Part shown: positions 15,314-23,740 of the stretch, piece by piece
Layout: the number at the start of each line of letters is the position of its first letter
Numbering within the stretch: position 1 is the first letter of the stretch
Source: Cyclobacteriaceae bacterium
GTDB lineage: Bacteria > Bacteroidota > Bacteroidia > Cytophagales > Cyclobacteriaceae
Direction of reading: 5' to 3'
Assembly (NCBI GenBank): GCA_009885605.1
Contig: VFKK01000168.1
Span: 1-31,706, forward strand
DNA: 31,706 bases
Translations under genes and position numbers: made by a program
Notes under the pieces: model-generated
Database searches by the model: none
Told to the model about the DNA's origin: nothing
Seen by the model: only the letters and a program-made list of their open reading frames with translations

Positions 15314-15910
15314 TTAGTGAATTTTTTTAAAATAGTTGATTCTCATCTGTTCAGATACCACAGCACTTTTTGGGGGAAGTGTATCATACATCCAATCCCA
15401 TAGAATTGTGCTGAAGCTATAGCCACAGTTGGGATATCGGGTATGATGGAGGATATGAGCTTCCTGAATTCTTGGCAAAATATATCTTCCATAAGGTTGG
15501 TGAAGGATGAAGTGTATAAAGTTGTAGGTTATAAATCCGGAGAAAAATCCTGCAAAAAGCGTGAAGATGTTATTTAATTCCAACGCTTTCCAGAAGATTA
15601 ATGACCCTATAATGAAGATAATTGTTCGGTGAAAAAATGAGACTTTTAGATTTTTTGGGTTTTGATGGTGCTCTTGATGATTGAAAAGGGTGTCCTTTTT
15701 ACCGGGAACAATCAATTCATGCATCAAAAATCGGTGGACGAAATATTCTACGAAAGTCCAGCTGAGCCATCCTGAGATAAACAGGGTAATGAAATATCCT
15801 GCAGTATCCCTCAAGCTGTAAGCCAAAAGAAAAAGAAAATACATGATAGTTAAGGTATTCAGGATGCATAGCGCACCAGCTCTTGCCGGGTTTTTTGAAA
15901 GTGTTTTCAT
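15314..15910 (-). CDS. Fatty acid hydroxylase superfamily membrane protein (FA2H-like)
   Basis: 198 residues with about four membrane segments. The di-iron histidine boxes of the sterol desaturase/fatty acid hydroxylase superfamily are complete: HRFLMH, HQEHH, FIHFILH and HILHH. The surrounding text, WTFVEYFVHRFLMHE and HHTRYPNCGYSFSTILWDWMYDTLP, resembles fatty acid 2-hydroxylases more than carotenoid hydroxylases. A role in hydroxylating an acyl chain of a membrane lipid, for example a sphingolipid or aminolipid, is plausible in Bacteroidota but inferred. It is a monocistronic gene with AT-rich DNA on both sides. Confidence 0.85.
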   Translation of the reverse strand: MKTLSKNPARAGALCILNTLTIMYFLFLLAYSLRDTAGYFITLFISGWLSWTFVEYFVHRFLMHELIVPGKKDTLFNHQEHHQNPKNLKVSFFHRTIIFIIGSLIFWKALELNNIFTLFAGFFSGFITYNFIHFILHQPYGRYILPRIQEAHILHHTRYPNCGYSFSTILWDWMYDTLPPKSAVVSEQMRINYFKKIH

Positions 15911-16091
15911 GGCTTTGGGATTTTTTATTGAAATTATCCCATCACTCTGGTCCGGAGTAATTGGTTCTAGAAGTCCGTAAGTTTGCTTTCAGGGTTTTTC
16001 CAGAATCCGTATTTCCTCGGCAAATTAAAGTGCATTTCTTGCAAATGAATGATCAGAAGAACTAGTTTTTATGATTTTTTGCAAAAAAAAT

Positions 16092-16110
16092 ACCCGGAAC
16101 GCTCCCGGGT
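16092..16110 (-). terminator. Second of two tandem terminators after ferritin
   Basis: On the minus strand ACCCGG and CCGGGT pair around a 7-nt loop, then A and eight T follow. It lies 15 nt beyond the first hairpin. Confidence 0.75.
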
Positions 16111-16125
16111 TTTAGCATAAAAAAA

Positions 16126-16144
16126 AAGCGGCCTTGAGCCGCTT
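16126..16144 (-). terminator. First intrinsic terminator after ferritin
   Basis: On the minus strand AAGCGGC and GCCGCTT pair around TCAAG (7 bp), followed by a T-run. It starts 5 bp past the ferritin stop codon. With the second hairpin it makes a double stop that isolates this gene from the hydroxylase. Confidence 0.85.
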
Positions 16145-16149
16145 CTGAA

Positions 16150-16692
16150 TTATTCGCCTTTTGCTGCCTGAGCGTGTAGCTTTCCAAGTTCCTGATCAAT
16201 CGTCCAAAGTCCAATTCCTTCTTCTCCGATGATATCAAAGAGTTCAAGAGCTCTTCTGGACATTGTTTCTTCTTCCCGCTGTTCGGTCACATACCATTGC
16301 ATAAAGCTGAAAGTCGCAAAATCTTTTGCTTTAAAGGCGTTATCTACGATGTTGTTGATTGACTTTGTTACTTTGATTTCATGCTCCAAAATCAGTTCGA
16401 AGACTTCTCTTAGTGAGTTGAAGTGATGTCTGACTCCGGTGATTTCTGGCTGAATGGAATGTCCACCTGCTTCGTTCACATATTGGAATATTTTCATCAT
16501 GTGCATACGCTCCTCATCGGAATGAGTGTAGAGGTATTGCGCAGCGTTCATATAACCCATCATATGGCACCAGGAAGCCATAGACAAATAATAAGCCGAA
16601 GACTTGCCTTCCATTGCAATCTGTTCGTTAAGCAAATTTTCAGTATCCTGTAGTAGCGAACGCTTTAGCGTTACAATTTCTTTCTGTTTCAT
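16150..16692 (-). CDS. ftnA: Ferritin, non-heme (FtnA type)
   Basis: 180 residues, cytosolic 24-mer iron store. All ferroxidase ligands align with E. coli FtnA at a constant offset of 11: E28, E61 and H64 (in EERMH), E105 (LEHEIKVT), Q138 and E141 (TEQREEE). This makes it a catalytically complete H-type bacterial ferritin rather than a bacterioferritin, since I see no heme Met context. The C-terminal tail ends AQAAKGE. It is a single gene with a 114-bp upstream region; I could not identify a Fur box or a clean promoter there. Confidence 0.95.
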   Translation of the reverse strand: MKQKEIVTLKRSLLQDTENLLNEQIAMEGKSSAYYLSMASWCHMMGYMNAAQYLYTHSDEERMHMMKIFQYVNEAGGHSIQPEITGVRHHFNSLREVFELILEHEIKVTKSINNIVDNAFKAKDFATFSFMQWYVTEQREEETMSRRALELFDIIGEEGIGLWTIDQELGKLHAQAAKGE

Positions 16693-16806
16693 ATTGGTCT
16701 TGATTGATGCCTAAAATTAACGAAAAAAGAGATTTTTGGTTTGGTAAATTATATTCTGGAATAATTTAGAATTGATTTTTATGAGTTCCAAGAAGGAGAA
16801 AATCTC

Positions 16807-18153
16807 CTATCTGCTTAACGGAACAGGAATTACAGCAAGACTTTCTTCCCCTGTTTCAGACACAGCCTGAACAGCAAAAAAGTAGTTGTCCTTTGAATAG
16901 GGAAGAGTCAGGGTAGTCTCTGTTGTGAAGAATTTCTTTTCCCAAACAGCAGAGGAAGTCTCTCTCATCAATACATAATAACCTTTTGCTTTTCCAATCT
17001 TCGGGGCAGTCCAAAGCAAAATTGATTTGTTGCTTAGTCCTCTTACGTCGATTTTCACTTCCTGAGGCACATCCGGACTATTGGCCAAAGACGCAACAGA
17101 AGCAAGGTTAATCGCTGATACTTTTCTCAGGTATTCAAAGTCCATGAATTCCGGCAAGTCACCGTATTGAATCCCATTTTCCACTCTCACATTTTCATGT
17201 TGGTGGTAGAAGTTTTCGTTCATTTCAGACATTCTGGTTGCCGTGAATCCGTTTCTCATGAAGGGAGTTTGATCACCGCCTCTCAGGAATCGGTCAGATC
17301 GGTAGATGAGCTTTACCTCCATTTGATCCACGTATCGCTCCCCGACTTCCTTGATATAGCGAGCCAATTGTCTGGATTTGCTGTCATTTTCCGCATTAAT
17401 TGAGCGTCGGATTTGAGCGGTTTGCTCTGTTTCTGCAAGGGGAATGCTTTCTGAAAAGATTCGGACTTTCGTGTTGTCGCTGATATTGGTTTCAGATGAA
17501 TTGCTGTTGCCCACAATGTCATTGTTTAAAACTGCGGCGATATTCCAGCCTTCAGCTTTGGCTTTGTCAGCCATGTAAGTAGCGCCTTTCAGCCCTTCTT
17601 CTTCACCTGAGAAAGCTATAAATACAATTGTTGCTGAAAAATCGCCTTTAGCTAAAATTCTAGCGGCCTCAATCACTGCTGCAACTCCGCTTCCATCGTC
17701 ATTGGCACCCGGTGCAAAACCTTCAGTGTCCATCACATCTTTGTTTCTTGAGTCAAGATGTCCGGAGATGATGAAGATCCGTTTGTCTGCCGGATTAGTG
17801 CCTTTTAGGGTAGCCACGACATTAGCTGCAGGAGAGTCTTTCAGGATTCTTCTTGCGTCGGCAGGAATGATATACTCTTCGATTTCAGAGCTCATTCTTC
17901 CTTTTGAGTCTTTTTCGAATGTTTTGAATTTGTCCAGCACATATTTCTGTGAGGCAGGCATTCCATTTTTTGTATTGATATTCAGGGTGTGACGGGATTG
18001 AAAGGCTGCCATTGCCTTCACGTAGCTTTCGAGGGAGTCGGAAGAAACCTCTTGCACAAATTTTTCAATGAGGGGGTTTCTTACGATGGTAGTTTGTGCA
18101 AAGAGAGTATGAGAAGCAATTCCCAGTACCAGGGCAAATAAAATTTTATACAT
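16807..18153 (-). CDS. M28-family zinc aminopeptidase, secreted, with C-terminal Ig-like domain
   Basis: 448 residues. The signal peptide is MYKILFALVLGIASHTLFA, cleaved before Q. The M28 domain (about 100-345) has its co-catalytic zinc ligands: SGHLDS (H132), GANDDGSG (bridging D152), SGEEEGL (general base and ligand, E184-E186), LNNDIVGN (D212) and YHQHENV (H317 or H319). A fibronectin-III-like domain (about 355-448, ILLWTAPKIGKAKGYYVLMR) follows. It should release N-terminal amino acids from peptides in the periplasm or outside. An ATG at 18153 gives a perfect signal peptide. The divergent DinB-like gene starts 67 bp away. Confidence 0.92.
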   Translation of the reverse strand: MYKILFALVLGIASHTLFAQTTIVRNPLIEKFVQEVSSDSLESYVKAMAAFQSRHTLNINTKNGMPASQKYVLDKFKTFEKDSKGRMSSEIEEYIIPADARRILKDSPAANVVATLKGTNPADKRIFIISGHLDSRNKDVMDTEGFAPGANDDGSGVAAVIEAARILAKGDFSATIVFIAFSGEEEGLKGATYMADKAKAEGWNIAAVLNNDIVGNSNSSETNISDNTKVRIFSESIPLAETEQTAQIRRSINAENDSKSRQLARYIKEVGERYVDQMEVKLIYRSDRFLRGGDQTPFMRNGFTATRMSEMNENFYHQHENVRVENGIQYGDLPEFMDFEYLRKVSAINLASVASLANSPDVPQEVKIDVRGLSNKSILLWTAPKIGKAKGYYVLMRETSSAVWEKKFFTTETTLTLPYSKDNYFFAVQAVSETGEESLAVIPVPLSR

Positions 18154-18219
18154 GTGAAGATTGGTTTTAAGCTTTGCCCTAAATTTATCCTATTAGCTTC
18201 GAAACAAATTAAAATTTAC

Positions 18220-18735
18220 ATGAACACATTTCTCCCTCCCAACAAAGACGAATACGCGGCATATTTCGATAAGTACCTTTCGCAGGTAATCAATCAAAAT
18301 ATCTCAGATTTGATTACAAGTCAAATTGAGGATCTTAATACGCTCATTAGCAGTAAACCTGAAGGATGGGATTCGGTGCCCTATCAGTCAGGTAAGTGGA
18401 CGCCAAAAGAAGTAATCGGACATGTAATAGACACCGAGCGAATCATGACTTTCCGGGCATTGTGTTTTGCCAGAGGAGAAAAATCTGCTTTACCGGGGTT
18501 TGATCAGGACCCTTATGTGCTAAATGCCCGATTTGGACACGTGCCAATTGAAATTTTGATGGAAGATTTCGAAGCTCAGCGGAAAGCACTTCGTACCTTA
18601 ATTCGCACCCTTCCTGAAAGTTCATTGGACAATGTGGGAACTGCCAGCGGAAACCCAATTACCCCGCGGGCCTTATTTTGGATCATCCCCGGGCATTTTA
18701 TTCATCATTTGAATATTCTCAAAGAAAGATATTAA
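18220..18735 (+). CDS. DinB/YfiT-superfamily protein
   Basis: 171 residues from the ATG at 18220. An in-frame GTG at 18154 would add 22 residues and abut the start of the opposite gene, so it is rejected. The four-helix DinB fold is recognisable: SGKWTPKEVIGHVIDTERIM gives the first metal His, and PGHFIHHLNILKERY supplies the paired H-x3-H at the C-terminus. Members bind a divalent metal and often act as thiol-dependent transferases, for example with bacillithiol or mycothiol; the substrate here is unknown. PhzF and an ion-channel gene follow on the same strand, possibly as one unit. Confidence 0.88.
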   Translation: MNTFLPPNKDEYAAYFDKYLSQVINQNISDLITSQIEDLNTLISSKPEGWDSVPYQSGKWTPKEVIGHVIDTERIMTFRALCFARGEKSALPGFDQDPYVLNARFGHVPIEILMEDFEAQRKALRTLIRTLPESSLDNVGTASGNPITPRALFWIIPGHFIHHLNILKERY

Positions 18736-18830
18736 GCTATGAAATCAAGCATGACGCAAGCGACACATATTGGAATGATTATAGGCCATGTGAGATTCCA
18801 TCTGGCCGCTAAAAAATAAATTATAAACTG

Positions 18831-19625
18831 ATGAAACTAAATATCGCAACCGTTGATGCATTTACAGACAAGGCTTTTTCCGGTAACCCTGCAGCAGTGT
18901 GTTTATTGGAAAATAGTTTGTCTGCTGAACAAATGCAGGCCATCGCAATGGAGATGAATCTCAGCGAGACGGCATTTGTGGAGAGGACAACGGAGCATGG
19001 GAATTTTGGATTGAGATGGTTTACGCCTAATCTTGAAATTGATCTCTGCGGTCATGCCACCCTTGCTTCTTCTTTTTGGATGCTGAAATCAGGCTGGGCA
19101 AATCCGGGAGAAACCATTCGGTTTCAGACTCGAAGCGGTGAACTCCGCGTCAAAAGTGATGGTGACTGGCTGGAAATGGATTTTCCTTTGATTCCGACCT
19201 TTACTGAAAAGCACCCGTTTTTTGGTGATGAGTTTTTAGGATATAAAATTGTTCATTCTTCTCAGTTGCGTAGAAACTGGATTTTTGAATTGGAGAATTC
19301 CCTCGATGTAGAAGGATTGATCCCCGATTTTGGATTGATTGCCGCCCATAGCGAGGAAGGGATTATAATTACAGCACCCGGCAAAGAGCCATTCGATATT
19401 TACAGCAGGTTTTTTGGTCCAAATGTGGGAGTGCCAGAAGATCCGGTAACAGGTTTTGCTCATTGTGCCTTAATGGATTATTGGTATCAGAGGACGGGCA
19501 AATTTGAACTCAAAGCATTTCAGGCTAGCAAGAGAGGGGGAATCCTTCATCTTGAAAAACATGATGACCGGGTGATTTTGCGAGGTCAGGCAGTGAGTGT
19601 TCTAAATGGGTATATTGAATTTTGA
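18831..19625 (+). CDS. PhzF-family isomerase
   Basis: 264 residues, slightly shorter than the usual 280-300. The family fold is two diaminopimelate-epimerase-like halves. Diagnostic motifs are FSGNPAAVCLL (about 16-26), NLSETAFV with the catalytic Glu46 (equivalent to E45 of PhzF), IDLCGHATLASSFW (about 70-83) and GVPEDPVTGFAHCAL near residue 210. True PhzF isomerises dihydro-3-hydroxyanthranilate in phenazine synthesis; most stand-alone members have unknown substrates, and no phenazine genes are here. The K+ channel gene starts 13 bp after its stop, so the two are probably co-transcribed. Confidence 0.9.
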   Translation: MKLNIATVDAFTDKAFSGNPAAVCLLENSLSAEQMQAIAMEMNLSETAFVERTTEHGNFGLRWFTPNLEIDLCGHATLASSFWMLKSGWANPGETIRFQTRSGELRVKSDGDWLEMDFPLIPTFTEKHPFFGDEFLGYKIVHSSQLRRNWIFELENSLDVEGLIPDFGLIAAHSEEGIIITAPGKEPFDIYSRFFGPNVGVPEDPVTGFAHCALMDYWYQRTGKFELKAFQASKRGGILHLEKHDDRVILRGQAVSVLNGYIEF

Positions 19626-19638
19626 ATCTTCTCTAACT

Positions 19639-20340
19639 ATGGATCAAAGTAATCCGGAGGAACACAAACCCGTAAGAAAAGCTTTTACCAAATTCACGGA
19701 ATATTGGCTTACAGATGCCAGTTTTAGTCTTTTGCTGGTGATTTTGATTTTCACGGTTTTCATTCTTCCTATCCTGATTGACTACGGTAAAGTGGAAATC
19801 ATTTTTGTCAATACCGTATTTCTTTTTTTGTTTTTCACAGGAATATGGTCTTCCCGAGAAAAGGGTTTAATTATTCTTACCTCTTTACTTTTCATTGCTC
19901 AATTAGGACTTAGGGTATTAAGATTCAGTGACATTCATATTGACTTTTATTTGTTGGAAAGGATTGTAGGTATAGCTAACATGATCGTGTTCATATTATT
20001 GAATATCAAGCTTTTATTCAGGGATGATGAGGTGAATATGTATCGGGTGATCGGGGCTATTAATGTCTATTTATTGGTTGCAATTTTGGGAGCTTTCTTG
20101 CTTGAAATCATCCAGATTACAACTGGTCACTCCATCACCGGAGATGAGGCATTGACAGGCCAGGATAAGGATTTTGTCTATTACATTTATTTCAGTCTTG
20201 TTTCATTGACTACCGTTGGTTTTGGTGATTTTATCCCAACCCAGATAATGGCCAAAATGCTAGCGGTGTTTTTGTCAACGATAGGTGTATTATACCCGGC
20301 TGTCGTAATCGCTAAATTGTTAGGAAGAGGAAAAAACTAA
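19639..20340 (+). CDS. Potassium channel with six-helix layout and TTVGFGD filter
   Basis: 233 residues from the ATG at 19639, preferred over an ATG at 19606 that lies inside phzF. Hydrophobic segments at about 30-47, 53-70, 76-92, 108-126 and 138-160, and the last at 205-226, frame a pore loop with the K+ selectivity filter TTVGFGD (191-197). The fourth segment lacks the regular Arg repeats of a voltage sensor and there is no RCK domain, so gating is unclear. It sits in the inner membrane. Together with the Kef system it makes a second K+ route in this window. Confidence 0.88.
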   Translation: MDQSNPEEHKPVRKAFTKFTEYWLTDASFSLLLVILIFTVFILPILIDYGKVEIIFVNTVFLFLFFTGIWSSREKGLIILTSLLFIAQLGLRVLRFSDIHIDFYLLERIVGIANMIVFILLNIKLLFRDDEVNMYRVIGAINVYLLVAILGAFLLEIIQITTGHSITGDEALTGQDKDFVYYIYFSLVSLTTVGFGDFIPTQIMAKMLAVFLSTIGVLYPAVVIAKLLGRGKN

Positions 20341-20366
20341 ACACAACTCTTCCATTGATGTAATAC

Positions 20367-20399
20367 TTTGCCCGGAATGGACTCCTAATTATTAGTTTG
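20367..20399 (+). promoter_or_regulatory. Candidate promoter of the S10 carboxypeptidase gene
   Basis: TTTG (20367-20370) and TTAGTTTG (20392-20399) are 21 nt apart, close to the Bacteroidota -33/-7 pair with one mismatch in the -7 element. Transcription would begin about 20-25 nt before the ATG at 20428. Confidence 0.35.
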
Positions 20400-20427
20400 T
20401 AATCAAAATAAAAGACCATCTGACTTT

Positions 20428-21909
20428 ATGAAAAAAGTAAGTTTAGCTATTCTGCTACTGTTTTGCTTCGGGACAGGTTTTGCCCAAACCGAGCGGCAAA
20501 TCGAGGTGGAATCCAAAGTGGAATCCACTGGTGAAGTGACTATCAAAGGAAAAAGAGTGCCTTACAAGGCTACTGCCGGAACTCAGCCCGTTTGGAATGA
20601 GAAGGGAAAGCCGATCGCTTCTCTTTTTTACACCTATTATGAGCGATCTGATGTCAGCGACAAAGCAAATCGCCCTTTGGTGATTTCCTTCAACGGAGGC
20701 CCTGGTTCAGCTTCAATCTGGATGCATTTGGCCTATACCGGACCGGTTTTGCTGAATATCGATGACGAAGGATACCCTGTGCAGCCCTATGGAACCCGCA
20801 CCAATCCGCACTCAATTTTGGATGTGGCAGACATTGTCTACATCGATCCGGTGAATACAGGCTATTCAAGACAGACCGACCCGGAAACTCCCAGAGAGAC
20901 TTTCTTCGGGATCAACTCTGATATCAAATATTTGGCAGATTGGGTTAACACGTTTGTCACCAGAGCAAATCGTTGGGCTTCGCCAAAATACCTGATCGGC
21001 GAAAGCTATGGTACCACTCGAGTTGCTGGTTTAGTTTCTCAACTTCAAAACTCACATTGGATGTATTTCAACGGAGTCATCCTAGTTTCTCCGACTGATA
21101 TGGGAATTGAGCGTGGCGGTCCTGTGAAAATGGCGAACTACCTTCCATATTTTGCGGCTACAGCCTGGTATCACAAAGCCCTTCCGGCTGATTTACAAAG
21201 CAAAGATCTGGATGAGCTTTTGGCGGAAGTTGAGCCTTATACTTTAAATCAAGTGCTACCAGCGATGGTGAAAGGTGGGAACTTGCCTGAAGCCGAACGC
21301 GATGCAATTGCTACTCAAATGGCAAGATATTCAGGTTTGAGCAAGCAGTCGATTTTGGATCACAATCTTGCTGTACCGACAAGCTTCTTCTGGAAAGAAT
21401 TGCTGAGAGATCAGGGAATGACAATCGGCCGTTTGGATAGTCGCTATAAAGGTTTTGACCGTCAAGGTGCAGGCACGAATTATGATTTTGATCCGGCTTT
21501 GACTAGTTGGAATCATGCTTTTGCGCCGGCATTTAATATTTACGCCAAGAACGTCTTGAAATTCAACACAGATTTAACCTACAATCTTTTTGGTCCGGTT
21601 CATCCTTGGGATAGATCAAATGAGACAACCGGATATGATTTGGGAACGGCCATGCGCCAAAATCCTTACTTGCACCTGATGGTTCAGTCGGGTTATTTCG
21701 ACGGAGGAACTGATTTCTTCAATGCAAAATATAGCTTGTGGCAAATCGATCCTGCCGGAAAAATGAAGAGCAGAATTGACTTCAAAGGCTACCGAAGCGG
21801 ACACATGATGTATCTGAGAGCAGAGGATTTGGCTACTTCAAATGAGGACATCCGTAAATTCATCGAAAAATCAAAAGTGGCTCCTAATATGCCTGCTAGA
21901 TATAATTAA
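20428..21909 (+). CDS. S10-family serine carboxypeptidase, secreted
   Basis: 493 residues. MKKVSLAILLLFCFGTGFAQ is a signal peptide with a clear AQ cleavage site. The alpha/beta-hydrolase S10 triad is visible: oxyanion NGGPGS (about 89-94), nucleophile S193 in LIGESYGT, D425 in YFDGGTDFF, and H459 in YRSGHMMYLR. The family removes C-terminal residues from peptides at acidic pH; bacterial forms are less studied than plant and fungal ones. Together with the M28 aminopeptidase it suggests an extracytoplasmic peptide-trimming capacity. It forms a single unit closed by a strong terminator. Confidence 0.93.
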   Translation: MKKVSLAILLLFCFGTGFAQTERQIEVESKVESTGEVTIKGKRVPYKATAGTQPVWNEKGKPIASLFYTYYERSDVSDKANRPLVISFNGGPGSASIWMHLAYTGPVLLNIDDEGYPVQPYGTRTNPHSILDVADIVYIDPVNTGYSRQTDPETPRETFFGINSDIKYLADWVNTFVTRANRWASPKYLIGESYGTTRVAGLVSQLQNSHWMYFNGVILVSPTDMGIERGGPVKMANYLPYFAATAWYHKALPADLQSKDLDELLAEVEPYTLNQVLPAMVKGGNLPEAERDAIATQMARYSGLSKQSILDHNLAVPTSFFWKELLRDQGMTIGRLDSRYKGFDRQGAGTNYDFDPALTSWNHAFAPAFNIYAKNVLKFNTDLTYNLFGPVHPWDRSNETTGYDLGTAMRQNPYLHLMVQSGYFDGGTDFFNAKYSLWQIDPAGKMKSRIDFKGYRSGHMMYLRAEDLATSNEDIRKFIEKSKVAPNMPARYN

Positions 21910-21930
21910 GGAGAATTTCTGAAGGGAATG

Positions 21931-21962
21931 AAAAGGCCGAAGAAATCATTCTTCGGCCTTTT
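21931..21962. terminator. Bidirectional terminator, 14-bp perfect hairpin
   Basis: AAAAGGCCGAAGAA and TTCTTCGGCCTTTT pair perfectly around ATCA. It sits exactly between two convergent genes; its right arm touches the stop codon of the gluQ-like gene, and the A/T ends make it work in both directions. Confidence 0.92.
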
Positions 21963-22843
21963 TATTTAAAACTCATGTAATTTTTGAAGCTGTCAAAATC
22001 AACAATCGGTTCTTTCGAGCCTGAGAGTTCACCAAGAATCTGATAAACATCTGCTGGTTTTTTTCCTGCCTTCCGAAGGAATTGAATAGAAGTGGATCCT
22101 TCCGTCTTCGAAAGTTTTTCCTTGTTTGGACCCCTGAGGAGTTTGTGGTGGAGGAAGGTAACCTCTTTGAAAGTCTGATCACTCAATTTCTCCGCGACTA
22201 GTTGCTGAGCAAGAGTGGATCCAAATAAATCTGTTCCTCTTATGATAAAGTCCACTCCATAATGCAAATCATCAATCACGGAAGTGAGCCGATAGGCCGG
22301 CAATCGCTCCTTTTTTCTCACTGTAAAAAAGGCAGTTTCATCGGGAAGTATATAGGATTTGAATTGATCCGGGTACTCTTTGATTTTAATAAAATCTGCT
22401 GTAAATGTATTGTATCTCCAGGCCACCTCTTCCCGATCAAGGGGAATCCGGCGGTCCTGGCAATGGCCTAAATAATAGCCGGATGAATCCATTTGCTGGA
22501 TTTTTTTGCGGGAGCAGTCGCAGGCAAAAAGTATATTCCGAGTTCTCAGCTTTTCTAAACCTTCTTCATACAGGCTTAATCGATGGTTCTGCGACCATTC
22601 AGAGTCAAACTCATGCAGATTTTTAGGTCCAAGATCATAGCTGATTTCCATGAAATCCAACGTGTCAAAAATGTCCTGAACGTATTCGGTGCGAAATCTT
22701 TCCCGATCCAAATCATCGATTCTGAGCAAGATTTTGGCGCCATGTTTTACCGCCAGCGCTTTTGTTATCAAAAATGAATAGAGATTTCCCAAGTGTAAAA
22801 ATCCACTTGGAGTAGGGGCTATTCGGGTGAGTTTGAATTCCAT
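21962..22843 (-). CDS. gluQ: Glutamyl-Q tRNA(Asp) synthetase
   Basis: 293 residues, about half the size of a glutamyl-tRNA synthetase because the anticodon-binding domain is missing. The catalytic HIGH-like motif is PSGFLHLGN and the KMSKS-like motif is KEKLSKTEG. The zinc site typical of GluQ-RS is intact: CDC near residue 110, then Y-x3-C in YLGHC. The enzyme activates glutamate and attaches it to the queuosine base at position 34 of tRNA-Asp instead of to a tRNA 3' end. It is a monocistronic gene, divergent from a surface-protein gene, so it is not in an operon with queuosine genes here. Confidence 0.88.
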   Translation of the reverse strand: MEFKLTRIAPTPSGFLHLGNLYSFLITKALAVKHGAKILLRIDDLDRERFRTEYVQDIFDTLDFMEISYDLGPKNLHEFDSEWSQNHRLSLYEEGLEKLRTRNILFACDCSRKKIQQMDSSGYYLGHCQDRRIPLDREEVAWRYNTFTADFIKIKEYPDQFKSYILPDETAFFTVRKKERLPAYRLTSVIDDLHYGVDFIIRGTDLFGSTLAQQLVAEKLSDQTFKEVTFLHHKLLRGPNKEKLSKTEGSTSIQFLRKAGKKPADVYQILGELSGSKEPIVDFDSFKNYMSFK

Positions 22844-22862
22844 TCGGTAAAATTAGCCAGTT

Positions 22863-22903
22863 TCATGCTATTCAACATTTTTGAACTTAAATAAAAAGCA
22901 TGA
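22863..22903. promoter_or_regulatory. Nested inverted repeat in a divergent intergenic region
   Basis: TCATGCT and AGCATGA (27-nt spacer) enclose TTCAA/TTGAA (5-nt spacer). It lies between the gluQ start (22843) and the surface-protein start (22994), so it could be a shared operator or the 5' leader of gluQ. Confidence 0.25.
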
Positions 22904-22979
22904 TTTGAGTTTTCGCAAGTCCCGATCCTGCCTTAAGTTTCTTTAACTCAATATTTTTTCTGTCCTGAAAAAAGCAAAG

Positions 22980-22987
22980 TAATTTTG
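22980..22987 (+). promoter_or_regulatory. TAnnTTTG element very close to a start codon
   Basis: TAATTTTG matches the Bacteroidota -7 consensus and ends 6 nt before the ATG at 22994, which would give an almost leaderless mRNA. The upstream -33 match is poor (TTCTG, 17 nt), so chance is possible. Confidence 0.3.
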
Positions 22988-22993
22988 TCTTAA

Positions 22994-23740
22994 ATGAATC
23001 TGAACTCTACGTTTCTTTTTTTGATCACAGTAATCCTGATTCTTTATTCACAGGTAATTTTTGCTCAGGCATCCTATTCAGGAAATGTGCTTGACGCGAC
23101 TGACAAGCGATACGTTGAAGGTGTAGAGGTCTCAATTCTCGCGAAAGAGCAAACGGCGATGACCAACTCTAGAGGATACTTTTCTGTAAAAGCTTCCGTG
23201 GGTGATACGCTGATTTTCAGATTTCCGGGTTTCATTGATCAAAAGATCAAGCTCACCGCAGACCGATTTTTATTGGTTCAAATCCAGGATCGGGCAAGAT
23301 TACTTCCCACTTTCGAAGTGAAAGGCGAACCTTATGCGTTTCGATTTCGGGATGGAAAACTAACCCTGATTGATCCAAATGAAAAGTCTGAACCCTCGAA
23401 AAAAGGGGAAGTTTCAATGAGTGCAGGAACGTCTATGGGTGGAGGATTTACGATTTACGGACCGATTTCTTACTTCTCAAAAAAGGCCCGACAAGAGCGG
23501 GAATACCGCGAAAAACAGGAAGTTTTAAGACGAAGACAAGGTTACCTAGCTGTGGTGGATTCTGATTCGGTTCGCTCGGTTTTTATGGATGATTATCAAA
23601 TTGACAGAAATACCTGGGATAAAATCATTGTCGGATTCAATCAGGCGCATATTCACCACCAGTTTTTAGACTGGTCAACGGAAAAAGTTTACGCCAGATT
23701 AAGTGAGTTTATCCTGCAGGAAAAAGACTGGGTCAATTAG
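22994..23740 (+). CDS. Exported protein with carboxypeptidase-regulatory-like domain
   Basis: 248 residues. A signal peptide ends at IFAQA (about residue 26). Residues 28-95 form a CarboxypepD_reg-like beta-sandwich: SGNVLDATDKRYVEGVEVSI, then MTNSRGYFSVKASVGDTLIF and FPGFIDQKIKL, the usual pattern at the N-terminus of TonB-dependent receptors and other Bacteroidota surface proteins. The C-terminal 150 residues are charged (FSKKARQEREYREKQEVLRR) and of unknown fold. No barrel follows, so it is not a receptor. It is probably a periplasmic or outer-membrane-associated protein of unknown role. Confidence 0.82.
   Translation: MNLNSTFLFLITVILILYSQVIFAQASYSGNVLDATDKRYVEGVEVSILAKEQTAMTNSRGYFSVKASVGDTLIFRFPGFIDQKIKLTADRFLLVQIQDRARLLPTFEVKGEPYAFRFRDGKLTLIDPNEKSEPSKKGEVSMSAGTSMGGGFTIYGPISYFSKKARQEREYREKQEVLRRRQGYLAVVDSDSVRSVFMDDYQIDRNTWDKIIVGFNQAHIHHQFLDWSTEKVYARLSEFILQEKDWVN

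Noticed and set aside
16794..16808. Hairpin AGGAGA-AAA-TCTCCT at the end of the M28 peptidase gene
   Set aside because: It overlaps the stop codon, has a 3-nt loop and no T-run on the relevant strand, so a terminator call is not supported.
18831..19625. Phenazine biosynthesis cluster signalled by PhzF
   Set aside because: No other phz gene is present; stand-alone PhzF-family proteins are common and mostly unrelated to phenazines.
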